Below are positions 23,652-36,570 of a DNA stretch of 64,000 bases, piece after piece. Origin of the DNA: Paramarasmius palmivorus. Taxonomy: Eukaryota; Basidiomycota; Agaricomycetes; Agaricales; Marasmiaceae. Under the pieces are notes generated by a model. It made no database searches. It saw only the letters and a program-made list of their open reading frames with translations, and was not told where the DNA came from. The stretch spans positions 124,001 to 188,000 of the forward strand of contig JAYKXP010000018.1 of assembly GCA_037176845.1 (NCBI GenBank). Reading direction: 5' to 3'. Both the position numbers and the translations under genes were made by a program. Numbering within the stretch: the stretch's first letter is position 1; every line of letters begins with the position of its first letter.

Positions 23652-26077
23652 ATGAGTTCAACCCCCAGCACAAGTAGCGACGGCGGCGACAAAGCTGTAG
23701 TTCACCTCGACGAAGATGTTGCGATCTCAACACCAACACCTTCCAAGCCATATTTTGGAATGATGGGTTTTTGGCTCAACTTCTGGGTTACAGTATGTTC
23801 AAAAGTCTATACCCAAATCATCTTCTAATGCCTCCGCTAGGTTGCTTGTACAACGGCCATGATGCTCTTTGGTTTGTCTATACCCGCGAAAACGTTACTT
23901 TTTGGTCTCATTGGCATGCAGGATACGACCAAGGAGTTTTCGGTGGTATCATTGTCACGGAAGACTTCTTGCAGACGATGGGAAACCCAGGTGAGTTGCG
24001 TCTATATCTGACTTGTACAGCTAATATTAAAATGGTACATAGATAGCACCTTACAAGGAACTATTGTTTCTTTATATGACATTGGATGGTAAGGTTTCCA
24101 ATAATACACGCGCTTCTCATTCTGACATGTTTCAGCTTTGCTGGTGCAATTGCGACTATGATGTTCGGTAAGTGCCTCTTCAATCCTCTGAACGAGACGC
24201 TGGCTCATTCTGGCGCAGGAGAACGCCTTGGACGAAGGAAATCATTCACGATTGGTGAGTAGTATTAACTTTTTGGTCAAAGCGCGATGTGTGGACCACA
24301 TTCTTCTAGGTATTGTTGTCATGTCCATCGGAGCAATCCTCCAGATAACGGCCTTTGGCGTTCCACATATGATTGTCGGTCGACTAGTAACAGGTATGAT
24401 CTTCATCTGTTGCAAAGATCCATGCTGAGTATCTATTCTTTAGGCTTTGGGAATGGGTGCGACTCGAAGCTCTTCTTCGGGGGACGTGTAGCTCAAGCAT
24501 AATTCAGGATTAACACCTCCATCTCACCAGTTTGGCAAAGTGAAACATGCAAAGCGGCATGGAGAGGGAAGCTGATCATCTTGGCCATGATGTAAGTGTC
24601 TTCGTACTTTTCCTCGAAGGGTCATATTGGTATTCATCGTTTATTCTTAGATTGAACGTGTTCGGGTTCTCCTTGAGTAACTGGATGACCTACGGCTTTA
24701 GCTTTATTCACGGCAGCATCAGCTGGCGTTTCCCGATTGCCTTCCAGCTGGTCTTTTCTATTATTCTGATCTCAACAGTCCCGTGGCTTCCAGAAAGTCC
24801 TCGTTGGCTGCTTGCTCATGGAAGGGAAGACGATGGAGTCGCTATCTTATGTGCTTTAGACGGCTGCGATACTAAACCTACAGACCTTCATATTATCAAC
24901 CAGAAACAGGCCATAATGGAAGCTGTCAGGGCGGAGCAAGATAATGCACCAAGTTGGAGCGACATTTTGCGAGGCAAAACAGGAGAAACCGGAACAGTGA
25001 AGCGGTTGATCCTGGGAGCAGGTGGGTATTGACAGAACGCTGTTGAGGTACTCGTGCTCACTCGAATGCGAAGGCACACAATGGTTCCAACAGTTGGTTG
25101 GCATCAATGTGACCAGTTACTAGTACGCCACATGTCTTCATCGTACGCCGCAGTCAGATTACTCATAGTTGGATCAGCCTGCCTCTTGTTCTACAGGATT
25201 CTGTGGGGCTATCAAACAACCTTGCTCGACTGCTTGCCGCATGCAATTCCGTTTCGTACCTTATTTTCTCGTTCTTGGGCCTCATTCTTATCGAGCGAGC
25301 TGGTCGTCGAAAGATGTTGATGATTGGAGCAGCAGCCCAATGTGCTTGTTATGCTGTTATTACCGGTCTGCTATCGCAGGCAGACGGAAGCTCGAGAGGC
25401 TCGCAATTCGGAGCTGCGGCGACTGCGTTCTTCTTCCTCTACTATGTTTCCTTTGGGATTTGCTATCAGGTGAGTTAAGTGAGGCAATGTGCGCTTCTAC
25501 TTGCTCTGACTTGCGGCATGCAGGGAATCCCGTGGTTATACCCCGTCGAGATTAACTCCCTTGCCATGCGCACTAAGGGTGCTGCTGTAATTACGTCACT
25601 TTCTTTTGATTCTCCTTCGCTCACACCCAGTAGTTGGGCTCCGGTAGCAATTGGATATCTAACTTCCTTGTTGTTCAAATTACTCCCATTGGGATCAGCA
25701 ACCTGGGGTGGAGATTCTACATTATTTGGGTTGTGTTAAATGCGGCTATTATACCCGTATGTGGCCTCTCTGTCCACGAGAATAGCACGTATCTTACTCG
25801 CTTTGCCCAGACTGTATACTTTTTCTATCCTGAGACCGCCAACAGACAGCTTGAAGATATGGACCGGCTATATCGCGAGAACAAAAACCTCGTCTTCGTT
25901 CCCAGAAATAAAGAGGCTATCCAGACATCAAGGCCCCAAAGATATATCGATGCCGAGGAGGAGAGAAGTTACGCCATCGCACATGATAGAGTCCCAGAGT
26001 CCGATCCTAGAGTTGCCGGACGAGAAGCCACAAAGAGACAGAATAGAGCGGAGATCGGACATAAGGAGTATTTATGA
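23652..26077 (+). CDS. MFS sugar transporter, copy B
   Basis: ATG at 23652 opens MSSTPSTSSDGGDKAVVHLD. About eleven introns follow. The spliced product shows KPYFGMMGFWLNFWVTVACT, YDQGVFGGIIVTEDFLQTMG, LQGTIVSLYDIG, FGERLGRRKSFTI and PWLPESPRWLLAHGREDDG. It continues with VGINVTSYYLPLVLQDSVGL, LIERAGRRKMLMIGAAAQ, IPWLYPVEINSLAMRTKGAA and FFYPETANRQLEDMDRLYRE. These are the sugar-porter signatures in order, so twelve helices and a plasma-membrane location are expected. It is a paralogue of copy A at 9334-11490 with a longer charged C-terminal tail, ending at 26077. Substrate preference is unknown and may differ between the copies. Confidence 0.88.
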
Positions 26078-27015
26078 ACACCGAAAGCACGAGTGAGATT
26101 TCATCATCGATGTACTGCAATGTAGTTGTAGATGAGTGACTCCTGCACTAAGATCGAAATCAGACGATTCTTATACGTTGGGATCCTGTTTCCCGACACG
26201 AAACGGCCGCCTATGCCGCCTCCTAGCAACTTGAAGAGGCTCTCCATAGGCATGCAATAGCAGAGCCCAGTCATGATGCCCTTGGTGAGAAAATGATACG
26301 TGTCATTTAATGACGCCCGTCTTCCGTCGAGAGCGGGCGTGGTGCGCATTGACTAAGTCCAAAAACTTGCGGCCGTAAGGAACTTGGGCGCCTTTCCTTT
26401 TTTGGCAGCTCCGTTCATTCCCAAAACTTCATATCCAGTCCGGCCGTCTCGCGCCGCTCTGTAAATCTCGTATTGGTTGCGAATCAAAATGATGCGATGG
26501 TTTTCGGATTCGAAGAAGTGGCTCTAAACTTGATGAATGGAGTGCCTGTAAGACCGGTCCTGTAATACCGCTACCGAGGATATCGCCTGATCGACTTCCT
26601 TCCTAACAATTCGCGTCAAGGCCATGTATATATACTCTCGTGGTAGATGCTGACACTTATTTCTTGACTAGGATCGCCGAACTTGCCCTCTCTTGCAGCC
26701 CCTCCGGAATTTGGTTGCGAAGATGACATTCTCTCTGCCACTACAGGCGCTCACCAACTTCCAGCTAGACATCATCGTTCCGAGAAACAAAGAGATACAG
26801 CCGACATTCGAACTAAAGCCATTACCGCTCAATGAACACCCTTGCTCGACGCCTACTAGTATCCTTGTCAGAACTAGGGAGACTGAAGAGGCCATAATTT
26901 TCGAGTTTACGGCGACCGATCCGATGTCAACAAGGACGGTAGCGCCGTTGGCCACTATTCCCACACCACCTGGTAATGAAATACCCAACTCTTCGTTAAC
27001 AGTGCTCTGACCGAA
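26078..27015. other. Intergenic, no recognised gene
   Basis: An open plus-strand frame at 26693-27010 (protein end IPNSSLTVL) and its minus-strand mirror show no recognisable domain. No splice signal joins them to the zinc-finger gene, whose start lies 6 nt after the plus frame's stop. Most of the tract is probably promoter. Confidence 0.35.
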
Positions 27016-27857
27016 TGATTCAAGGCTCTACTTGTGGTTCACCACAACAGTCTTCCTCGCACCTAGGTTTCGATAACACATCCTTCTCGGGTAAGGATTT
27101 TTTAACTGAACTACAACAACAGGGACTCACCTGAGTTTTAGATTTTTTGCCAGCCATGCCTCAATGGAACTTGTACAGCCCATCGAACGCCACAGCTGGT
27201 AAGAGTCAGCGTTAGTCTAGCTTGAGACAAAGATTCAACCCTGGAATAATAGGTCCAAGCACCTTGATGACAGAGCAATTGCTCCCAGACCCAAATGCTA
27301 TGGGGCTAGATATGGCGAATTTTGGCGATAGCCAAACTCCTAATAACTCGAGCACGTTTGTAGACTCCCCCCAGAGCGCTACTTTGCCGACCCCCTCAAC
27401 TTCGCACCCCTCATCGCGACTATCAGAGCCAGATGTGGACGATGACTACTCTGACTCGCCCACCCCCTCAGAATTATCCGAGCCGCCTCCAAGTCGTGCA
27501 AGACGCAGAAGGACAAAGTCCGTTTCAGATAAATCTGAAAAACGACCGCGTCCTTTCATGTGCCAACATCCAAACTGTGATCGAACTTTCACGAGTAGCT
27601 ATACCCGCGAAACGCACATGATATCCCATCGACCAAAGCGAAAACAAAGCTATCAATGCACGGTTGGATGTGGTGCATTGTTTTCGCGGAAACATGATCG
27701 CTGGCGACATGAGGTGTCACAACACGGAAAGCCGACTGACTGGACGTGCACGCGATGCTGCTTGTACTTTTCATCGGAGAAGATGTTGTTGACGCACGAC
27801 TGTGATCGTACAAAGGATGTGCGGTGGAAGAATCATACTGTAGGAGTAGAAGAATAG
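27016..27857 (+). CDS. C2H2 zinc-finger protein (putative transcription factor)
   Basis: The best model starts at ATG 27016 (MIQGSTCGSPQQSSSHLGFD). A gtaagg...tttag intron leads into DFLPAMPQWNLYSPSNATAG, and a second gtaaga...aatag intron leads into PSTLMTEQLLPDPN. A Ser/Pro-rich acidic stretch (VDDDYSDSPTPSELSEPPP) and a basic segment (RARRRRTK) precede the fingers. Finger 1 is C-x4-C-x12-H-x3-H, finger 2 is C-x3-C-x12-H-x4-H, and a third is degenerate, with C-x2-C but HDC at the end. Two canonical fingers and a nuclear-localisation-like basic patch support a sequence-specific DNA-binding regulator. Its targets are unknown. The stop is at 27857. Confidence 0.75.
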
Positions 27858-28431
27858 TGTAATTTAGTATCTTGAACATTGACCATGAGCTTTGGATTGA
27901 CGTCCATGTCGCAAGCTGGAATTAGAGTGTTGGTAAGACGTTGGCAAAGTGGCATCAAATGCATATGCTCACTGTAACGGATCCCTAGGCCTATGCACTC
28001 TTTCTTCGCCGTTGGTTGGCAAATGCGGCATGACCTGCCAAGACGACCATTTCCTCGAGTAAACAGAAACAGGGTGCACATTTAGCGACGCAGCGTCATT
28101 TTTTTCGAAGGAATATCTTCATTTTTGGTCCACTAGGTGAAAACAAATGCCTTTGTGGTCATAGAGTATCGTTGGATCTGTCCTCGGCCCAAATTATCTA
28201 CCACAAAGTCAGAACTCGGCCAGAACCCAGAGTGAAACGGGAGACATACCCCAGTAAGCCTCTAACAACGCTAATTCCTGCTGGTGAAAGACCCTCCTCT
28301 TTGTTGATTTTACTGTGGCAAAAGAGCGATGAGAATGAGGCCACAGAGGTTGTGGTCATAAGTTGACATTGAGATCAGGGTAACGGCCCGCTTCGAACCT
28401 CTCTTTCACCTCGACCACGACGACATCCACG
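27858..28431. other. Intergenic, 5' region of DCP1
   Basis: No gene was recognised. Short frames on both strands lack motifs. Confidence 0.4.
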
Positions 28432-30522
28432 ATGGGCATGTCACCGGCATCCATCTATGAGCACAATCTCAAAGTCCTACGACGACGGGACTCTTCTATA
28501 GTATCTATATTCGACCAATTCAGCCATGTTTGTGTCTACCATCATAACGGCGAAAAGTGGGAGAAGCATGGCTACGAGGGCAGCATGTTTCTCTACGAAC
28601 GAGACACATATCCACCCTACGGCTTTTATATCCTAAATCGAATGGGAATGGATGACTATGTCCAACGAATTTACCCTGAAGACGACATTGGTGCCCATGG
28701 ATCATATCTCATGCTCAGATCTTACCCAGAATTCACCAAACGGCGTTTGGCACATCTACCACAAGACCATGACAAGTTCTCGGAGGAATATGCTTTTAAT
28801 CGAGAACAAGTTACTCCCGAGGAAAAAGGCCGTTCCGGAATGCAGATCATTGGCCTTTGGATGTTCACTACAGATGCACGCGAGCCGATGATTGATGTTA
28901 TGCTTCGGTCGGTTTCCTTTTAATTAGACATAGGAATCGCTACTGATATCGTATAACTCAACAGTTTACACAGCTATATCAAACAACACATTCCCTATCC
29001 TGAAGAATTCAGATATGGACCAGACAGACCTCCGCCACCTAATCCCCACCTTCGCAATGCAACTGCCACCGGTGCTTCACCCGGTCGTGCTGCATCTGCC
29101 GCCTCCATCTCCGCCTCCTCAGCTTCCTCCTTATCTGGGTCAGGAGACCTCGCCGCTTTGCTGGCGAAACTATCATCGTCAGGAGACTCTACGTCTCGCC
29201 CTTCCTCACGAGCAGCAATCGCACCTGCCACACAATCAGCGGCCCTTCCACGCCCTCAAAACACTTCCAAGATGTCGGTCAACGACTTATTCGCCGCGCT
29301 GCAGGGGGATACATCAGTGCAGACCCCACAACTCAATCGTAGCGCTACTGACAGCGCCATTCTTACGATTGGCGGTCCAACAGGTGCATCCGCACCTCAT
29401 GTGAAGAGTACTGGCAATGCCTTACTCGATTCCATTTTCGCCTCTGCTGCTCCAACAACTACAACTACATCTACGTCCTCGTCATCCCACACGATGATAG
29501 CTGGTCCGTCGGTGACTACGTCTCAGCTTACGACTATGATTGCCGTAAACGGTGCAAAGCATGCACGTACGTCGTCAACTGCCTCAGTCTCGACCTCGAC
29601 CGCATCTTCGCGGTCGACAGGTAAACTCCGCGGCAGCCCGGAGAAGATTCTGGTTCATTCTCCGAAGCTCACTGCAGCTACAACTACGACCCAGACCTTG
29701 TTAACGACAAAACCACAAGGAATATTAACACTAACGCAAGAAGTTGTCGATGGGTTGTTGGACGGAAGTGGTGTTGGAAAGGGCTCGTTTGGTGGTGTTG
29801 AACATGCGAAAGTAGTGAATGGTACGAAGGGAGGTGCAAAATCACAAGTTGATGATATCGCGCCTTCAGTGGAAGACGAAGAAGCCAGCGAAGAGGAAGT
29901 GGAGGATGACGACGACGACGTAATACTCGAGCTCGATTTTGCCGATACGCGCGCTTTGAGCGATATGGCTGTCTTTGATCAGACGGTGCGGGCAAAGGAT
30001 AAGAAGAAGGAGAAGACCAAGGCGAAGGAGGTTATATCTGCTGCCAAGCAGGACGTTGCACGTTCAGAGAAGAAGACTCTCGACACAGTCAACGGAATGT
30101 CACCGATAGACCTCCTCTTTTCACGCTCACAGCCGGCCATTGCGCTTGAGCAGAGTCAGCCTAGTACCCAGGCTTCCTCCAATGGACACGTCAATGGTTT
30201 CCACAAAGAAACTAGCGCAGTGAAAGAGAATGTGAAGGAGAGCATATTGGACGCGATATTTGCTAGTGCTGCAGGCGGGAACGAATCCCCCGAGAACGAT
30301 TCGACAATCGGAACAATACACAGCAGGGAAGATCTAGTGAAGACGATCGAGAGACTTGTCAAGCACGACTCGGCGTTTGTAGACGCACTTTGGGATGCTT
30401 TCGAAGTTCGAAGTGAACAGCAGGTGCAGGGGACTAATGGTCAGCAGAAGAAAAGGGTCCGAAGGAGGCAAGGGAAAAATGCATTCGCAAATGGTGTAGG
30501 ATCAAACGGCGTTTTTGCATAA
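28432..30522 (+). CDS. DCP1: mRNA-decapping enzyme subunit 1
   Basis: Exon 1 is 28432-28907 and exon 2 is 28965-30522, a total of 677 codons. The N-terminal EVH1/Dcp1 domain reads FDQFSHVCVYHHNGEKWEKH, then EGSMFLYERDTYPPYGFYIL, NRMGMDDYVQRIYPEDD, and GLWMFTTDAREPMIDVMLR. The intron donor is the slightly unusual GTCGGT, and the acceptor joins LHSYIKQHI in frame. The C-terminal part is long, Ser/Thr/Ala-rich and disordered, with short NDLFAAL, NALLDSIFASA and ILDAIFASA motifs that look like repeated docking helices. It ends in EDLVKTIERLVKHDSAFVDA, which resembles the Dcp1 trimerisation helix. The protein should activate Dcp2 for 5' cap removal in cytoplasmic P-bodies. Confidence 0.88.
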
Positions 30523-31047
30523 GGCTGTTATGCTTTCTTTCAATCTCGCGGATTTTTCTTATTTGCAAGGTTACTTGCGTCCCTTCTTTACAGTGCTTTC
30601 AATTACTTGTGACATCTAACAACTCATTTTCCTTGTATCACACATTCATCCCCTTGCTTTCCAATCCAGTTATTGTTGTGTTTTCCAGACTCCATCCTAT
30701 TTTTCCTATTTAATGGTTGAATTCTGTAGTCGGCTACATAGTACTAATCATCTTGTATCGATTCAGCTAGTGCAACAATAATGATGTACCAGTCACCTCT
30801 CATGGATGGTGAGCGCTAAACCGCTCTTCTGTCCACCATGGTCCACAAACCGACATTCCGACCTCAAGCTCGCCTCAAGCAGAACCAGCCAAGCAATGTC
30901 ACTGTACTGCATAGTACTGCGACTTGCAGGGTTATGTCAAGCTGAAACGAGTTCAAATAGGCCTAGGGTTCAGAGCGCTCATTGCCAACGCCCATGATTC
31001 GTATAAAACACACACACACACATCAGGAACGGTCGCCAACTTGATCC
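30523..31047. other. Intergenic with (AC)n microsatellite
   Basis: No gene was recognised. The stretch combines the DCP1 3' flank and the promoter of the next gene. A perfect AC-dinucleotide run of about 15 nt lies at 31008-31022. Confidence 0.5.
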
Positions 31048-32694
31048 ATGCCAGCCCAACTCCCCCTAGAAATTTGGACAGCCATCATATCTCATCTTCC
31101 CAAAGACAATCTGTACAAGCTACTTGGGATAAACCGGACAGTTTTCGACTATGTGATGGACAGCCTGTACGAGGAGATTGAGTATGTGATTGAGTGGGAT
31201 ACTAGAGTTGTTCGTGGGCCCAATGTCAAACAGCTAAAGTACGTATTACTATTCTCAGCTGGGTAATTTATCTCTCAGGCTCTCATTCTAGATACCATCC
31301 TTCCCTTGCTGAAAGAGCCAAGTCTTTACGCATCAACATCCCTTTCCCAGCGTCCAAGATTAACTATCATCGAGGGCCGTTCGTGGGTATGGTCCGTCAT
31401 GTAGGCGAAAAAATCTCCTCGAAAAGGGACACAAAGGCCATGGCTTCTTTGACTCCAGATAGTACAGTTGCCTCTCACCTCACGCGCGTGGAACGCCTAC
31501 AAATTTCTATCTCGGACCCACCCGTGTACAAGCCTTTTGTGCCCTACATCACGACATTCTGGACTTGTCACTCCTCTAATTTGCGCAAGCTGTACCTTCA
31601 GTTCGACTTGCCAGCGCTTTATACGCTGATGAGTCCGCTGATGAGCCTACAGGTACCCACTCTACCACACCTCACAGAATTCGGGTTCTACACATATAAT
31701 ACTGAAGGAACATGGCTGAAATTAACAGCCAACGCAAAGCAAATCGCCGCCATGACATCGTGGCTCACCTCCCTGATCACCTCCTCCCGCGTCCTCGAAA
31801 CGCTTTACCTCGTTCTCCCCGAGGAAATCGATACGACGCATCTCTTCACCCGGTTAGCCAAAACACCTCAGACCGGTCTTCGGTCATTTATATTCTCCCA
31901 GTCGTCCGGGAAGGATAGCTTTCCAAAAGACAACGCGCTATCAGTATTTTTGGAGGCGCATTGTAAATGTGCTCTGCAGAGCGTCGTTCTTGAACCGCTC
32001 TATAGGGCGTCATCGAGGAAAGATACTCTCATCTCGGAAAAGCGCCCGTACCTTGAGTGGCTGAAGGAGAGCTTTGCGTCTTTGGAGCTGCCTTCTTTAC
32101 GCGTCCTCCAAATTGCTCTTCCTGCATATCTGGGCGAAGAGTGTTATATTGACAGTTGCGGGAAATCTTTTCTCTCAAAGGCATCGCAGGGATTGGATGT
32201 GTTGGTTCTTGTGGGAATAGCAGTCAGGACGAGGCACATTCGGTTATTGTTCGATTCGCCTAATCCAGAGTTGCGGAAACTGTCCCTCTTTATTGAAGAG
32301 TTGACTCCGGAGTGCCTAGAGGTGTTGGCATGGCACTTGCCTAGCCTAGAGGTGCTCGAGCTGTCATTCGATTGCTTGGGTATTGAGGAAGACCCCGGGG
32401 TGATACGGCCACTGAATACCAAAGTATGTCTTCCTTCTTTGTTAGTATACGATGGCTGACCATCATGTTGGATAGGATTATGACCTTTTCACGTCCCGAT
32501 TACGACATTTTAGGAATACCGACTGGTCGTTGAAATACCTGATTTTGAAGGTTTTTGATTGTCACTACGAGTTTCCATCACAGCTAATAACGGAACCTCT
32601 TTCCGATCGTTTGCCCATGACCACAATACGAATCAAAGATACCTCACAAGATTCATACTTCAAGCTTGAGGAGGATGAATTTTTGAACATGTAG
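31048..32694 (+). CDS. F-box/LRR-like protein A
   Basis: Exon 1 (31048 to about 31237) encodes MPAQLPLEIWTAIISHLPKD, an F-box-like start. A 55-nt intron precedes a large exon with leucine-rich segments such as LRKLYLQFDLPALYTLMSPL, LETLYLVLPEEID and LEVLELSFDCLGI. A last intron joins a short exon that ends DEFLNM at 32694. The family is typical of expanded basidiomycete F-box-like proteins, in which the F-box binds Skp1 in an SCF ubiquitin ligase and the repeats bind a target. The target is unknown. A paralogue of similar length lies inverted at 41724-43418. The gene is convergent with the synthetase, and about 100 nt separate the two stops. Confidence 0.75.
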
Positions 32695-32797
32695 TAGACA
32701 AGAATGTCTGTGGTTTCCTTAGTACGATATTCCAATTCGACGAAATCGCGATACACCTTCATCAGATACATACACTCGTGGTATATCAGAACGGTTA

Positions 32798-35597
32798 TTA
32801 CAATTTGGCCTTTCCGCGAGTTGATGTTTTGCGTTTCTCCCACTCTTCTGCCGCAATTTTCCGAAGTGGCGTCTTGACGATCTTCTCGGACGGTGTGTGC
32901 TCTAGAAAGAACAGTCCGTAAGCAACTCGTATTAGAATCTAGTACTGAGTGAACAACGAACCGAAATCTCCTTCCTGGATCAATATCATCACCGGAGATG
33001 CAAAGTGTGGTAAGCTTGGGAAGAAAATGAGATAAAATCGAAGGTCAGTGTTTGAGTAGGACTTACTGTTTCCGAGCCAACTTCATCAGCTCAGCTTCTG
33101 TGGGTCGGCCCTTCTTTCTATACGCAGGTTTCAATGTAACCAGCGCTGTCACTAATTCGCCCAGTCGCTCATCGGGCACGCCAACGGCGGCTGCTTCGAA
33201 TATTCGGGGATCCCGGTATAGAGCGTTCTCTACCATCACCGAGTCCTTTCATCGTGATATGATCAGAGATTGGGCGCGTCGATACGATGTGGATGGACTT
33301 ACAACATTTTCTCCTCCACGAATGATGATATCCTTTAGTCTATCCTTGATGTAGAGGAACCCTTCTTCGTCCATATATCCGATATCTCCGGTCTTCAACC
33401 AGCCGTCTTTCGTGAGGATCTAAGCAATTTATGAGCCAGACTGAGAGGCAACCCCTGGATTCCATACCTTTGCCGTAGCAACTGTGAACAGAGTTAGGCC
33501 GTATCTCCTCTCAGTTAGGTGACAAACGCACCTGGATCGCCCCAGTACTCCTTCATGACATTTGGTCCTCGGATCCAAACCTCGCCAGGCTCGCCTCGTT
33601 TGCATTCCACGTCGTCCTTCATTATCAGGAGATCGTTCACAGGCATTGCACGACCGCTGTCACCGATATCAACGACAATCAAGCACCGCAGTATATACAG
33701 GTACTCACCAAGAAGCCAGATGAGTCTCGTAGTCCTCGCCAGCTATTAACCGCGTTAGTTCGAATTTCCAAGGATCACGGAACACCCACAAAACCCAACA
33801 GCAGTTGCATTGCATTCCGTTTGACCATACGCTTGAGTTCTAATCACGGAAGTTCTTAGTAATCGCCCCAACTTTAAAGGTGATCCGGCTTACAATGTAG
33901 AACCAGGGAACGCTGCTTTAGCTCGTGCAGCTATCATTTCTGATACGGGGGCGCCTCCGAACATCACACCGTCCAACGTGTGTCCGGACCCTCCGTTGTC
34001 CAGTAGGTCCACTACTGTTGAGGGTACACTGTAAATTGGTTTAGTTGCTATTGAGGGGGATAAGGATAAAATGTCGCACCCGCCAGCAGCGGAGATATTT
34101 TCGGCTTTGAATAGTCTAAATAGCATTGAGTGCCAGAAACTCCGTATAGGTAGACTAGGCTACAGACCGAACCGCTTGAAGTAAAAGCTCCTTTGAGTTT
34201 AGAAATGACATACACCTACGCGAAGACTCACCTTCTTTCACATCCCATTTCCGCATTAGAACCAATCTTGCACCGCCGATGGCTGCAAATAGCTAAAAGG
34301 AATGCTTTGAATATGCTGACAATTTGTTTGGGAAGTGACTCACAGTTAATGATGTTCCAGTAACATGGAAGAGCGGTGTCGGCAGTAACACTCCTGGCTG
34401 GGGACCTTCGGCTGGAGGTGGGGGGAATGACTCCCCTCGGCGGAGTAAAGCACGACCTCGTCCGGCAAAGCCCTGTAGACCGATATCAGTGACATTATCC
34501 GACTAGACAGGAAAAAGATTATGACTAACGTTGCCTATAGCGGTGATGAATGCTCTTTGGCTCAATAGAACGCCCTCTAACATCGTAATCAGCACCCGTA
34601 GTGATATAGGCAAACCCGAACGTACTCGGAAGCCCAGTGGATCCCGAGGTAAATACGATGATACAGTTATCCTCGGGAAGTATTCCAGGATCCTTGGTGA
34701 GGATACTCGAAGGATCACCTTTGTAGCTCCTGAGCACGGATTCCCATGTTTGCATGCCTGGCCAAGGTCCTTTTCCTTCGTGGCTCTGAAGAACGATAAA
34801 GGCCTTGACACCTCCTTTGGATAGTTTCGGTATCATGGGCTTGACTATGGCTGCTCGCTCCGGATCAACGAAGATGATTTTGGGTTCTGTTCGCTTTAAG
34901 CAATGCTCTAAGGGTTCGTTGGGTAGCCAGCTGTGAAAGGGGATTTGGGGCTGGTCACTAATGCTGCCGATATGTATGGTCGTTTCACGTACGCGTTGAC
35001 TAGGACTGGAACAGCTCCAAGGAGGTCTACACGAAGAAACTCATGTTTGAATCGGTTCTCGACTCCATAATGAAACCCACTAACGGATAGCCCAAAAGAC
35101 GACCAGGTACTCGGGAAAGTTCCGAGAGCATATAGCTACACGATCACCTATACATGTAGTATTTTGTAAGAAAGGTGTAGCACTTCCAGCGACTAGCACT
35201 CACCCTTGTTCACCTTGTAAACATCACGAAGAATGCCTGCTGCACGAACTGCGCGCTCCTTCATCTCCTTATAGGTCAACCGTTCGTTTTCAAACACCAC
35301 ACTGATCTTATCCGTATGCAAGGCCGTGATGGAAAGAAAGAATAATCGAACAGATGGCCACAGGTTCTTGTACACGCGCTGCACTTGGCCGTTGATCACC
35401 TTGATAACATTTTCAGTACAAGACGCGCTGTGAACGACGGACGAGACGCACCCTCTGCTCCATTTCCATCATGCTCCCTGGTGCACATAACAACTTCTCC
35501 ACTAATTAAAAGTAAGGTTTCGTCAAGAGATTTGAGCTTGAAACGACTTGCCTTCCTCGAACGAACGCTTCGGTTTCCAGTCGGACGCCAGTGACAT
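32798..35597 (-). CDS. AMP-dependent synthetase/ligase (acyl-CoA synthetase or NRPS-like adenylating enzyme)
   Basis: ATG at 35597 opens [16 protein letters not shown]. The first intron (35502-35551) has a GC donor. The next exons give [20 protein letters not shown] and [18 protein letters not shown]. The adenylation P-loop [13 protein letters not shown] follows, with [11 protein letters not shown] at the A5 position. [20 protein letters not shown] then [17 protein letters not shown] form the A7/A8 core. [26 protein letters not shown] and GKAKL at the end complete the AMP-binding C-terminal domain, which contains the expected catalytic lysine region. No carrier or reductase domain follows, so a stand-alone acyl-CoA or aryl-CoA synthetase is favoured. 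The substrate is unknown. About ten introns are present. Confidence 0.85.
35502..35551 (-). other. Predicted GC-AG intron in the synthetase gene
   Basis: The exon ends ...GAGGAAG and the intron begins gcaagt, then ends aattag. Splicing here joins FEE to VEKLLCAPG in frame. No GT donor in the vicinity does this. The donor otherwise matches the strong consensus expected of GC introns. Confidence 0.6.
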
Positions 35598-36570
35598 GGT
35601 GAATGTGAGACGAGTAGGGTCGTGTTGAGTTGTTCAGGGGCATTTTAAAGGAAGGTTGCCGGCTATTCTGAGCAGTATCCCGGTATCCCGTGAACACATG
35701 AGCTGGATAGTGTAAGAAACAGGGAAGGTGAATCTATAGCGTCCAGGGTCGGGAGACGCCGAAACAACTCTTACCCCTTCTATCACCATCCCTCAAGATA
35801 CTTGCAGGCTCTGCAGGACGAGCACGATGCGAATGGAATAGGTCCAAGTATCGGTCAAAAATACGCTTTGAAGTATATACTATAACTTGGTAAATCCAGT
35901 CCTGAACGAAGCTTTTAGCCCTGTAGGACGTTTAGACTTGCTGACGGTTTTTGAAGATATGAAGATACCTCATCATTGCAAGTGGTCGCATACCCCAAGA
36001 TACTCCCGGAACGTTCAGATGGAAGATATGAAGGTCTGATAAGCATCTACACTGGGTTCGGTGTTGGTGCGTCCCTGTTCGTCCTGGTACGTCGCCTTGA
36101 CAGATAGCAAGTCGGTGCTCTACTGCAATCTGGACGCCTATTCTTATTTATCGTCGCGATATCGGGTGTCTGCAATTGGTCTTCATCGTTCTTCCTATCT
36201 ATTACCCGCTCCTATCAAAGTTCAGAGCTTGGCTTGCGATGTTACGGCCGCAGCGGCACCCACCACATCGTCCATCGTCCTGGCATCTTCCCCTCATTTC
36301 CTCTGCCTCTTTTCTGATACTCTTGTGAACGTGGCAGATACATTGCACAATACAAACATGTCAATACTGAGAAGCAATCTGACTCCTCTTCCTATCGTTG
36401 AACTTTGATTTTGAATGACCATTCAAATGTTTTTCTGATCGCTTCGGCCGATCACATGGACAAGACTTATCTTCTTATCGTTATTCCATGACAGCCCCGG
36501 GAATACAAAATCGTACAGTATGGAGCCATAAGCATCACGACTCCCGCCCGTTTTGCATCACACGAGCATC
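35598..36570. other. Divergent intergenic region (synthetase / permease)
   Basis: No gene was recognised. The region should hold both promoters of the head-to-head pair. An open plus-strand frame at 36061-36408 has no recognisable motif. Confidence 0.4.

Noticed and set aside
29684..29995. Minus-strand Arg/Leu-rich frame opposite DCP1
   Set aside because: It is the reverse complement of the Ser/Thr/Asp-rich disordered part of DCP1, with no independent signal.
31008..31022. AC-dinucleotide run, considered as a telomere-like or recombination site
   Set aside because: It is a short simple microsatellite with no TTAGGG-type repeat and no rearrangement junction at it.
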